A stretch of 6,454 nucleotides of DNA. Origin: Gemmatimonadota bacterium (GTDB lineage Bacteria; Gemmatimonadota; Gemmatimonadetes; Longimicrobiales; Longimicrobiaceae). Each line of letters begins with the position of its first letter. Within the stretch, counting starts at the first letter, position 1. The stretch lies in the NCBI GenBank assembly GCA_019348265.1, contig JAHWJV010000209.1, positions 1 to 6,454 on the forward strand. The letters run 5' to 3'. Under the pieces are notes generated by a model, which saw only the letters and a list, made by a program, of their open reading frames with translations, had not been told where the DNA came from and ran no database searches. Of the stretch, positions 1 through 6,314 are shown in pieces. Both the position numbers and the translations under genes were made by a program.

Positions 1-337
1 CGAGCGTCCTGCCGAGCATGCCGTCGGACAGCATCGAGTAAACGCGCCAGGCGGTGGCGAAGACGCCGGCACCGGCGGTGGCGAGGCCTGCGCCGGCCCA
101 CCGCTCGCGCATCGGGAGCTCTTCGTTAGCCGCGGCCGGGGCGCTGACCCACATCCCCGCGGCGAGCGCCACGATCGCCGTCGCCGCCAGGCCGATCCCC
201 TCCGTCAGCAGAGCCGGGCCCCCACCGAGCAGCAGCGATGCCGCCGCGACGCCGATCACGCCGAGCGCGGCGCCGACGAGGATCGCACGCGACAGGATGG
301 GTCTCATCACCGAACGATCACGGCTCGAACCGGCCAT
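1..337 (-). CDS. Membrane protein of unknown function, N-terminal part only (runs off the left edge)
   Basis: The minus-strand frame opens at ATG 337-335 and stays open to base 1, giving 112 residues without a stop; the C-terminus lies outside the window. The visible part looks like an integral membrane protein. A short basic N-terminus (SSRDRS, then RPILSR) precedes three hydrophobic stretches at about residues 13-37, 48-70 and 79-100, rich in Ala, Gly, Val and Leu. A polar, acidic break (NEELPMRER, about residues 71-79) separates the second and third. The first ATG overlaps the end of the flavin reductase gene by 20 bases in another frame; a second in-frame ATG at 307-305 (residue 11) would instead leave a 10-base gap. 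Either arrangement fits translational coupling in one transcript. No clean Shine-Dalgarno sequence decides between them. I do not recognise the family and assign no function. Confidence 0.6.
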   Translation of the reverse strand, partial: MAGSSRDRSVMRPILSRAILVGAALGVIGVAAASLLLGGGPALLTEGIGLAATAIVALAAGMWVSAPAAANEELPMRERWAGAGLATAGAGVFATAWRVYSMLSDGMLGRTL

Positions 338-797
338 ACCCCCCACGATAGTAGACTAACGGTCTCCCCTCACGCGCGTCAGCGTCGAGCACCTCCCCGA
401 TGAAGACGGTGTGGTCCCCGACGGATACACCCTCCACGACCCGACAGTCGACCCAGGCAAGCGCCGCCTCGAGCACCGGGGCACCCGTCTTAGCGTCGCG
501 GTACGCGACCCCCTCGAACTTGTCCTCCACGGCCCAGGTGGCGAAGCGTCGCGATAGCGACTCCCCCTTCCCCTCCTCGAGCACGTTGACGGCGTAGATT
601 CCCGAGGCGTGGATGCAGCCGTGCGAATCGGACACTTTCTCGACGCAGACGAGAACCAGCGTCGGCTGAAGGGAGACGGAGGAAAACGCGTTGACCGTCA
701 ACCCGCATGGACGCCCGTCGGCGCGCACCGTCGTGACGATGCTGACGCCGGTCGTGAAGTGCCCGAGAACGCGGCGGAACTCGCTCGTATCGATCAT
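318..797 (-). CDS. Flavin reductase-like domain protein (FMN-binding, HpaC/DIM6-NTAB type)
   Basis: This 159-residue protein spans the single split-barrel domain typical of small flavin reductases (usually about 150-180 residues), which use NAD(P)H to reduce FMN or FAD, often for a partner monooxygenase. Visible family features, in order: FRRVLGHFTTGVSIVTT (7-23), the flavin-contact segment GLTVNAFSSVSLQPTLVLVCV (starting at 32), a central Phe-rich stretch ending FEGVAYR (94-100), GDHTVFIGEV (127-136) and the closing PLVYYRGGYGRF (146-157). The ATG at 797-795 is the only upstream option because an in-frame TAG stands directly before it. No Shine-Dalgarno sequence is visible there, so leaderless or weak initiation is possible. 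It is the first gene of a short minus-strand unit with the truncated membrane protein downstream. No monooxygenase partner lies in the window, so the substrate is unknown; some members of this fold bind flavin for other purposes. Confidence 0.88.
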   Translation of the reverse strand: MIDTSEFRRVLGHFTTGVSIVTTVRADGRPCGLTVNAFSSVSLQPTLVLVCVEKVSDSHGCIHASGIYAVNVLEEGKGESLSRRFATWAVEDKFEGVAYRDAKTGAPVLEAALAWVDCRVVEGVSVGDHTVFIGEVLDADAREGRPLVYYRGGYGRFEP

Positions 798-939
798 CTA
801 GACGGTGGTTCGCCCGCGTCTTAGCTTGCTGTACGCTCGGCCAGCGAGGGGCGAGGCGCTTCGCCGCGCCGTTGCACGTTGTGGTCCAGATGGCCGGCAA
901 ATTGCTTCACGCGCAACCACGAATGAAGCCCTCTTTGGA
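798..939. other. Divergent intergenic region with a GC-rich hairpin
   Basis: These 142 bases separate the flavin reductase (minus) from the lipoprotein gene (plus), so promoters for both should lie here. I could not pick a convincing -35/-10 pair on either strand. The one clear structure is a stem-loop at 850-870: arms GGCGAGGCG and CGCCGCGCC pair at 8 of 9 positions around a 3-base loop (CTT). It has no T-tract, so it is not a classical terminator; it may be a structured leader or chance in GC-rich DNA. A GTG-initiated extension of the lipoprotein frame (from 805) runs through this region but has no lipoprotein or other sequence logic. Confidence 0.35.
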
Positions 940-1983
940 ATGAAATCGATGACTAAGACGGGTCCGGCGGAGCAGGGAAAAGCGCGCGGTGGCGCACGAC
1001 GAGGTGCGGGTCGGCTCCGCGCGTTCACCTGTTCTTTGTTCCCTATTCTACTCGCGCTCTCCGCGTGCGACAACGTGGAGTGGGGCGGCACCGAGCTCGA
1101 GATCATCCCGCCGCCGCCGAGCATGGTGCTCGCCGCACCCGCAGCGCAGGAGGAGGCGGTTCAGCTCGGCCTTCCGACCGGCCCTGTTCTCTTCCATCTG
1201 ATGAAGACGGCCCGGGGCTCGGTGCTGATTCCCGTCGGCGAGCTGTCCGGCGACTCACTGAAGACGCTGCGCTTCTCTGAGGAGGCCGACACGGCCGAGT
1301 ACCAGAAGCGATTCCGCGAGACCGTCTTCCCGGTGGGCGCGCAGTTCCGGCTCTTCCGCAGGGGCGCGCCTGTGGGGACCTTCACCCTGCAGGCGCATGG
1401 CGACCCCACCACCTGCGGGATCCCCACCGCGAGGGGCACGTCGACGGTAGTCGCCGCCGCGGCCGACGCCGACGAGTTCCTCGCCTTCGCGGAAGGGCTG
1501 TCGCCGGAAGTCCGCGGCCAGTTCAATCCTCCGCAGGTGACCGGAAGCATCAACACCTACTCGTCGATCGTCGCCGAGCGGCTGATCCTCCAGGCCGGCC
1601 TGCCCCGCCCGCGCAGCTGGATCGGGGCGCAGCGCGACCTCGACGCGCTCGAGGTCCTCGGCGGCGGCCATCCCGAGATGTCGGCCACCTACCTCGTCGG
1701 CGACAGCCTCGGCGTCGGGCCCGCCGACCCGCAGGGCTACAGCATCTTCTACCTCGCCGATTACGAGACCGCCCGCGGCTACACCCCCGTCTACACCGAG
1801 GTTCGCGATTATCGGAAGACCGGGAAGCAGGCCCCAGCGCTGGTCGACTACCTCAACTGGAACGGCCAGCCCGGGGAGGAGATCCTCATCCGCGTCTTCG
1901 GCCGCACCGACAGCTGGTACGAGGCGATCGCGCTGCAGGGCGGGCGGTGGCGGCAGGTGTGGGAGGGGGACCGTTGTAGATGA
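940..1983 (+). CDS. Putative lipoprotein of unknown function
   Basis: From ATG 940 the product is 347 residues. The key feature is a lipoprotein signal: an Arg/Lys-rich n-region (about residues 10-28), a hydrophobic segment FTCSLFPILLALSA, then the lipobox L-S-A-C with Cys43 (TGC at 1066-1068) as the predicted lipidated residue, leaving a mature protein of 305 residues. This predicts export by Sec, lipidation and membrane anchoring in the envelope. The n-region is longer than usual, so the in-frame ATG at 949 (Cys40) is equally possible; a weak GGA lies upstream of both. The frame is open back to a GTG at 805, but that would bury the signal peptide 70 residues inside. The mature part begins with a Pro-rich linker (IIPPPPS), has no further membrane segment, and contains two Cys (in TTCGIP and near the last residue) that could form a disulfide. 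The C-terminal third is rich in Tyr and Trp. I recognise no enzymatic motif and give no function. Confidence 0.8.
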   Translation: MKSMTKTGPAEQGKARGGARRGAGRLRAFTCSLFPILLALSACDNVEWGGTELEIIPPPPSMVLAAPAAQEEAVQLGLPTGPVLFHLMKTARGSVLIPVGELSGDSLKTLRFSEEADTAEYQKRFRETVFPVGAQFRLFRRGAPVGTFTLQAHGDPTTCGIPTARGTSTVVAAAADADEFLAFAEGLSPEVRGQFNPPQVTGSINTYSSIVAERLILQAGLPRPRSWIGAQRDLDALEVLGGGHPEMSATYLVGDSLGVGPADPQGYSIFYLADYETARGYTPVYTEVRDYRKTGKQAPALVDYLNWNGQPGEEILIRVFGRTDSWYEAIALQGGRWRQVWEGDRCR

Positions 1984-1987
1984 TTTG

Positions 1988-2030
1988 GAATGATGAATTG
2001 AGGCGGCCGCTGCAATTCATCACCATCATT
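1988..2030. repeat. Short palindromic repeat at a convergent gene junction (possible bidirectional terminator)
   Basis: A perfect 10-base inverted repeat, TGATGAATTG (1991-2000) and CAATTCATCA (2013-2022), flanks a 12-base centre that itself contains the palindrome GCGGCCGC (2003-2010). The stem can therefore nearly extend to the middle. The element sits in the 42-base gap between the convergent lipoprotein and folate cyclo-ligase genes and reaches into the latter: its stop codon (2026-2028 on the minus strand) lies in the right flank. The arms are much more AT-rich than the surrounding genes. The stretch 1988-2003 is identical over 16 bases to 5029-5044 in the other convergent junction, so this is a repeat family and not a one-off hairpin. 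A terminator role is inferred from position; no proper T-tract follows. Confidence 0.7.
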
Positions 2031-2591
2031 TATAACTGATAAGTTCTTTTTCGGTCACCACCGCATCGAGCGTCACGTCCCACGGGTCTAGCGGAATTCG
2101 AGCAAGCTCCTGGGCGGCGAAGAAGAGGCCGCACCGGAATGCCCGGCAGTCCGGGTTCGAGAAGAGCCGGTCGTAGTACCCCGCCCCTCTCCCCAGTCGT
2201 CCGCCATTCCTGTCCCAAGCCAGTCCCGGCACCAGGATCACGTCGATGTCCGCGAGCTCGAGCGTGGGGCAGGCGAGGTCGGGCTCCCGAATGCCATAGC
2301 TGCCCGCCTCTCGCAGCTCACCCCGCTCCTGCAGCACGTGCAGCGTCATCATCCGCGTCTCGGGGAGACAGCGCGGGTACGTGATGGTGATCCCGCGCCG
2401 CAGCGCCTCGTCGGCTATCGGGTCGGTGGTGACCTCCTCGGGAAGGGATGCGTACAGGAGGAGCGTCCGAGCGGCGGAGACCTCCGGGACGGCCCAGACC
2501 CGATCGGCGATCCGCTCACCGGCGATGGTACGGTCCGCGGGAGAGATCGACCGGAGCCGGACCCGTGCTTCCGCTCGCGCGGTGGTCTTGC

Positions 2592-2595
<4 letters not shown>
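2026..2595 (-). CDS. 5-formyltetrahydrofolate cyclo-ligase (MTHFS / YgfA family)
   Basis: This enzyme converts 5-formyltetrahydrofolate to 5,10-methenyltetrahydrofolate with ATP, returning a dead-end folate to the one-carbon pool in the cytoplasm. The 189 residues match the usual family length. Diagnostic features: an Arg-rich N-terminal helix (ARAEARVRLRSIS), LYASLPEEVTTDPI (47-60), ITYPRCLPE (70-79), YGIREP (100-105), the family signature LVPGLAWDRNGGRLGRG (121-137) continuing into AGYYDRLF (138-145), and DVTLDAVVTEKELI (173-186) near the end. The start ATG (2595-2593) overlaps the psuG stop in an ATGA arrangement, so translation is probably coupled and the two genes form an operon with psuG first. 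The stop codon lies inside the palindromic repeat at the convergent junction. The family assignment is firm; symbols vary between organisms, so none is given. Confidence 0.93.
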
Positions 2596-3488
<893 letters not shown>

Positions 3489-3495
3489 CGTGTCT

Positions 3496-3501
3496 CTCCT
3501 T
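3496..3501 (-). promoter_or_regulatory. Ribosome binding site of psuG
   Basis: AAGGAG on the minus strand stands 7 bases before ATG 3488. It fixes the psuG start there and argues against the longer upstream frame. Confidence 0.75.
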
Positions 3502-3515
3502 CGTGAACGGGGCCG

Positions 3516-3529
3516 GTGAGAGCGCTCAC
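3516..3529. promoter_or_regulatory. Inverted repeat in the psuG/decarboxylase divergent region, possible operator
   Basis: GTGAG (3516-3520) and CTCAC (3525-3529) form a perfect inverted repeat around AGCG. The right half continues as GCTCACAA, identical to one half of the symmetric lac operator; the left half matches less well, and the central spacing is two bases longer. It lies between the two divergent start codons (3488 and 3587), where a repressor could control both genes. The resemblance suggests a LacI-type regulator but proves nothing; no regulator gene is in the window. No confident -35/-10 elements were found in 3489-3586. Confidence 0.3.
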
Positions 3530-3575
3530 AACTTACGCCCGGAAGCGATCCGTCGCATCCGGTCAAGCATCGTAC

Positions 3576-3580
3576 AGGAG
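3576..3580 (+). promoter_or_regulatory. Ribosome binding site of the PLP-dependent decarboxylase
   Basis: AGGAG lies 6 bases before ATG 3587 and decides that start over the GTG at 3503, whose extra 28 residues have no family counterpart. Confidence 0.75.
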
Positions 3581-3586
3581 AATGAA

Positions 3587-5026
3587 ATGCCCGCCACCGG
3601 CGATATGCCGCCCGAGGAATTCCGACGCTACGGGCACGAGGTGATCGACTGGATCGCGGACTACTTCGAGCAGGTGGGGAGCTACCCGGTCCTTCCGCGC
3701 GTGTCCCCCGGGGACGTAGCGGGACAGCTGCCCGAGCTCGCGCCTGAAGAGCCCGCAGAGATGAGCGAGATCCTCGCCGACTTCCGCGACGTTCTCGTGC
3801 CGGGCGTGACGCACTGGAATCACCCGGCCTTCTTCGGCTACTTCGCGATCAGCGGCTCCGGACCCGGAGTTCTCGGGGAGACGCTCGCCGCCGCGCTGAA
3901 CGTGAACGCGATGCTCTGGCGAACGAGCCCGTCGGCGACCGAGCTGGAAGAGCGGGCGCTGAGCTGGCTGCGCCAGTTGATGGGGCTTCCGGCGGACTTT
4001 CACGGACACATCCAGGACACCGCCTCGACCTCGACGATGGTGGCGCTCGCGGGAGCCCGCGAGCGGGCGGGGCTCGGCGTCCGCGAGGACGGCCTCACCG
4101 GACGCGCGCTGCCGAGACTGCGCGTCTACTGCTCCGAAGAGGCCCACTCGGTCGTCGAGAAGTCCTGCGTCACGCTTGGTCTCGGCCTCTCGGCGGTTCG
4201 GAGGGTGGCAACCGACGAAGCCTTTCGCCTGGCCGTACCCGCGCTACGCGCCGCGATCGAGGCCGACGTTGCCGCTGGCGACCTGCCGATCGCCGTCGTC
4301 GCGACGGTCGGCACCACCTCCACCACCGCGGTCGACCCGGTGCCGGAGATCGCCGACATTTGCCATCAGCATGGCCTCTGGCTCCACGTGGACGCCGCGT
4401 ACGGTGGCGCGGCGGCCATTCTTCCCGAGATGCGCCACATCCTGCGCGGCTGCGAGCTCGCGGACTCGCTTACCGTCAACCCTCACAAGTGGCTCTTCGT
4501 GCCCGTCGACTGCTCCGCGCTGTACCTGCGCGATCCAAACGTGGTGCGTCGGGCGTTCGCCTACACCCTGGATATCCTCAAGACCTCCGAGGGCGAAGCC
4601 GCGACCAACCTGATGGAGTACGGCCCCGCACTCGGCCGTCGCTTCCGCGCGCTCAAGCTCTGGATGGTCCTGCGGTACTTTGGGCGCAGCGGGATCGCGG
4701 ATCGCATACGCGAGCACATCCGCCTCGCCGCGCTCTTCGCCTCGTGGGTAGACGTGGATCCGGAGTGGGAGCGCATGGCCCCGACGGAGTTCAGCACCGT
4801 CTGCTTCCGCTACCACCCCCCCGGTGCATCAGATGCCGAGCTGGACCGGGTGAACCAGGGCATCCTCGATGCCCTCAACGAGTCAGGCGAAACGCTCCTC
4901 TCACAAGCCCGCCTGAGGGGGAGACTCTCGCTACGGCTCGCCATCGGTAACATCCGCACGGCGGAGGAGCATTTGCGAGCCGCCTGGGAGCTGCTCATGG
5001 AGACAGCAATGATGAATGACGGATGA
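3587..5026 (+). CDS. PLP-dependent group II decarboxylase, aromatic-L-amino-acid decarboxylase-like
   Basis: The 479-residue protein fits the aromatic-L-amino-acid decarboxylase family (about 470-500), cytoplasmic pyridoxal-phosphate enzymes turning Trp, Tyr, Phe or DOPA into amines. Order of features: N-terminal swapping helix region MPPEEFRRYGHEVIDWIADY (from residue 7), HWNHPAFFGYF (76-86), TSPSATELEE (113-122), QDTASTSTMVALAGARE (from 143), the cofactor-stacking His187 in SEEAHSVVEKS, ATVGTTSTTAVDP, Asp269 in HVDAAYGG, and the Schiff-base Lys301 in NPHKWL. LGRRFRALKLW and the C-terminal GRLSLRLAIGN also match. Oddity: aligned without gaps from NPHKWL to the human enzyme, Ile330 (in TLDILK) occupies the place of catalytic-loop Tyr332. 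Loss of that Tyr is known to favour decarboxylation-oxidative deamination (aldehyde formation) in animal and plant enzymes, so a plain decarboxylase role is not certain. The last seven residues and the stop are encoded by the palindromic repeat. Transcription diverges from psuG. Family firm, substrate unknown. Confidence 0.92.
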   Translation: MPATGDMPPEEFRRYGHEVIDWIADYFEQVGSYPVLPRVSPGDVAGQLPELAPEEPAEMSEILADFRDVLVPGVTHWNHPAFFGYFAISGSGPGVLGETLAAALNVNAMLWRTSPSATELEERALSWLRQLMGLPADFHGHIQDTASTSTMVALAGARERAGLGVREDGLTGRALPRLRVYCSEEAHSVVEKSCVTLGLGLSAVRRVATDEAFRLAVPALRAAIEADVAAGDLPIAVVATVGTTSTTAVDPVPEIADICHQHGLWLHVDAAYGGAAAILPEMRHILRGCELADSLTVNPHKWLFVPVDCSALYLRDPNVVRRAFAYTLDILKTSEGEAATNLMEYGPALGRRFRALKLWMVLRYFGRSGIADRIREHIRLAALFASWVDVDPEWERMAPTEFSTVCFRYHPPGASDAELDRVNQGILDALNESGETLLSQARLRGRLSLRLAIGNIRTAEEHLRAAWELLMETAMMNDG

Positions 5027-5089
5027 ACGAATGATGAATTGAGGTGAGTTCAATCCATCATTCTCATCCATCATTCATCATCGCTGTCT
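5001..5089. repeat. Long near-perfect palindrome at a convergent gene junction
   Basis: The left arm (5001-5042) and right arm (5050-5089) are inverted copies around a 7-base centre (GGTGAGT); they match except for three mismatches and a 2-base bulge. Each arm begins AGACAGC and is built largely of degenerate ATGATGA / GGATGA units, far less GC-rich than the genes around it. The element fills the 51-base gap between the decarboxylase and trmJ and reaches into both: the decarboxylase stop (5024-5026) is in the left arm and the trmJ stop (5078-5080) in the right arm. Bases 5029-5044 match 1988-2003 in the other convergent junction exactly. As RNA it would form a hairpin of about 40 pairs from either strand, suited to bidirectional termination or 3'-end protection; that role is inferred. 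It could also be a non-autonomous mobile (MITE-like) or REP-type repeat; no target duplication was recognised. Confidence 0.85.
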
Positions 5090-5848
5090 CGTGCGCTCGA
5101 AGAACTTCCGCACCTCGATCGAGACGGCGCGGAGGAAACCGGCTTCGCGAGTGTCGAGCTCGGCGCGATGGATTACGCCGCGGAGCGTGCGCATCACGTT
5201 TGCCGTCTGGCGGGTCTTGAAGAAATCGATGGTCCAGAGCGCCTGCTCGATGTCCGCGAACATCTTCTCGAGGACGTCCACGGGTGCGGGGATGGAATCG
5301 CGGCGGGGCGCCTTGAACTCCTTCTCGTCCCCCGCCGCGGCGAGCCAGAGCTCGTAGGCCATCACCATGACGGCCTGTGCGAGGTTGAGCGACTTGTGCT
5401 CGGTGGTCGGGATGGTGGCGGTGCGATGGGCCAGGTCGAGAGCCCAGTTGGGGAGTCCGTGGTCCTCGCGTCCGTAGAGGAGTGCGATACAGGATGGGTC
5501 GCCGGCGGCCTCGAGCTCCGCGGCGCGGTTCAGAAGCTCCGGCGCGATCTCCCGGGGACGCGTCATGTCTCGCTTCGCGCGGCGGCCGCGCGCCGTCATG
5601 GCGACGACGTACGCGCAATCGGCAAGAGCGTCGGGGAGGGTATCGTGGAGGGTCGTCTTCGCGACGACATCCTGCGTGTCGTGCGCGATGCCGTCGATGC
5701 GCCAGGCGTCCCACTCCGCCGGTGTGACCAGGCGGAGGCGTGACAGCCCGAAGTTCTTCATCGCCCGGATGGTCCCGGCGATGTTCACCAGGTCCTGCGT
5801 CTCCCAGAGAACCACGACTATGCGATCCAGGAGGCGCTCGGCCGGCAC
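5078..5848 (-). CDS. trmJ: TrmJ-like tRNA/rRNA 2'-O-methyltransferase (SpoU/TrmH, SPOUT superfamily)
   Basis: TrmJ uses S-adenosylmethionine to methylate the 2'-OH of nucleotide 32 in the anticodon loop of certain tRNAs, acting as a dimer in the cytoplasm. The 256-residue protein matches the E. coli length (about 246). Visible: IVVVLWETQDLVNIAGTIRA (10-29) with the Asn and Arg of SPOUT motif 1, then MKNFGLSRLRLVTP (30-43), VVAMTARGRR (81-90), ALLYGREDHGLPN (122-134, the knot and SAM loop) and IPTTEHKSLNLAQAVMVMAYEL (starting at 145). A C-terminal helical extension ends RTLRGVIHRAELD, typical of TrmJ and absent from minimal SpoU enzymes. The start is GTG 5848, 4 bases after the upstream stop; the only candidate ribosome site (GAAGAG) is weak and 13 bases away, so coupled reinitiation is likely. 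The last three residues and the TGA come from the palindromic repeat. TrmJ is favoured over other SpoU subfamilies, but position specificity is inferred. Confidence 0.87.
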   Translation of the reverse strand: MPAERLLDRIVVVLWETQDLVNIAGTIRAMKNFGLSRLRLVTPAEWDAWRIDGIAHDTQDVVAKTTLHDTLPDALADCAYVVAMTARGRRAKRDMTRPREIAPELLNRAAELEAAGDPSCIALLYGREDHGLPNWALDLAHRTATIPTTEHKSLNLAQAVMVMAYELWLAAAGDEKEFKAPRRDSIPAPVDVLEKMFADIEQALWTIDFFKTRQTANVMRTLRGVIHRAELDTREAGFLRAVSIEVRKFFERTRQR

Positions 5849-5852
5849 GTTC

Positions 5853-6314
5853 TTAGAGCGGCTCTTCCCGATCGTTCGCCTGCGCCGCGGCGCGAGCAGA
5901 GAGACGGCCGAGGAGCACGCGCGCGGCGCGCACGTCGTGGCCCACGTCGATCAGCAGGATGGTGAGATCGCCGGCGCCCCAGAGGATCGCGGCGAGCACG
6001 ATGCCGCGGATCACCTCCGCGAACAGCGGGAAGATCGCGCCGGCGCCTTCCAGGGCTACGCCGGCGATGACCTCCGCCGTGAGCGCCACGACCACCACCA
6101 TCGCAGCGATCTTGAACAGCCGGGCGACGTACTGCAGCGCGATGTACGGCTCCGTGTCCTCCGCGCGGATCGCGCTGGAGTCGCGGCGCTGGCGCTCGTT
6201 GCCGAACTCGTCGTCCTCGAAAAGGTCGTCTGGCGGCACCTCCGGCGAGGTCCCCACGTCACCCCGCTTGTACAAAGCGTCCGGATTATCCGGACCCAAC
6301 CGGTTCTCTTCCAT
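5853..6314 (-). CDS. Small two-helix membrane protein of unknown function
   Basis: The 153-residue product has a hydrophilic, acidic N-terminal half (residues 1-55, with PPDDLFEDDEFGNE at 27-40) that looks disordered. Two strongly hydrophobic segments follow, at about 67-90 (KIAAMVVVVALTAEVIAGVA) and 94-123 (IFPLFAEVIRGIVLAAILWG onward). The C-terminal tail (125-153) is rich in Arg and Ala and probably cytoplasmic. The start at ATG 6314 is supported by GAGGAG (6320-6325, minus strand) 5 bases upstream. It is the first gene of a minus-strand pair: only 4 bases separate its TAA from the trmJ GTG, so the two are likely co-transcribed and trmJ translation depends on it. That proximity does not by itself imply a shared function. 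I recognise no named family; a helical-hairpin scaffold is as far as the sequence goes. Confidence 0.75.
   Translation of the reverse strand: MEENRLGPDNPDALYKRGDVGTSPEVPPDDLFEDDEFGNERQRRDSSAIRAEDTEPYIALQYVARLFKIAAMVVVVALTAEVIAGVALEGAGAIFPLFAEVIRGIVLAAILWGAGDLTILLIDVGHDVRAARVLLGRLSARAAAQANDREEPL

Noticed and set aside
54..359. Plus-strand open frame of about 100 codons opposite the left-edge membrane protein
   Set aside because: Its Ala/Pro/Ser/Arg-rich product is the kind produced antisense to GC-rich genes; the minus strand encodes coherent hydrophobic segments.
872..904. Possible promoter pair TTGCAC ... AAATTGC upstream of the lipoprotein, with similar words also upstream of the small membrane protein
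   Set aside because: The spacing between the two words differs between the sites (21 versus 13 bases) and neither fits a standard sigma-70 spacing, so chance is the better explanation.
805..939. GTG-initiated N-terminal extension of the lipoprotein gene
   Set aside because: It would place the lipoprotein signal 70 residues inside the protein and has no sequence logic of its own; ATG 940 or 949 gives a normal lipoprotein start.
2001..2028. Resemblance to cloning-vector sequence (NotI site followed by a His-codon-like CATCACCATCAT stretch)
   Set aside because: The flanking genes continue naturally on both sides, and the same core repeats in the other convergent junction, so this is native repeat sequence and not a vector join.
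3561..3566. TTGACC on the minus strand as a psuG -35 element
   Set aside because: The place for a -10 element at 16-18 bases holds GC-rich sequence without a TATAAT-like match.
5064..5714. Second long minus-strand frame overlapping trmJ
   Set aside because: Arg/His/Pro-rich shadow frame. It is notable only because it ends with the same ETAMMNDG as the decarboxylase, a direct result of the palindrome arms being inverted copies.
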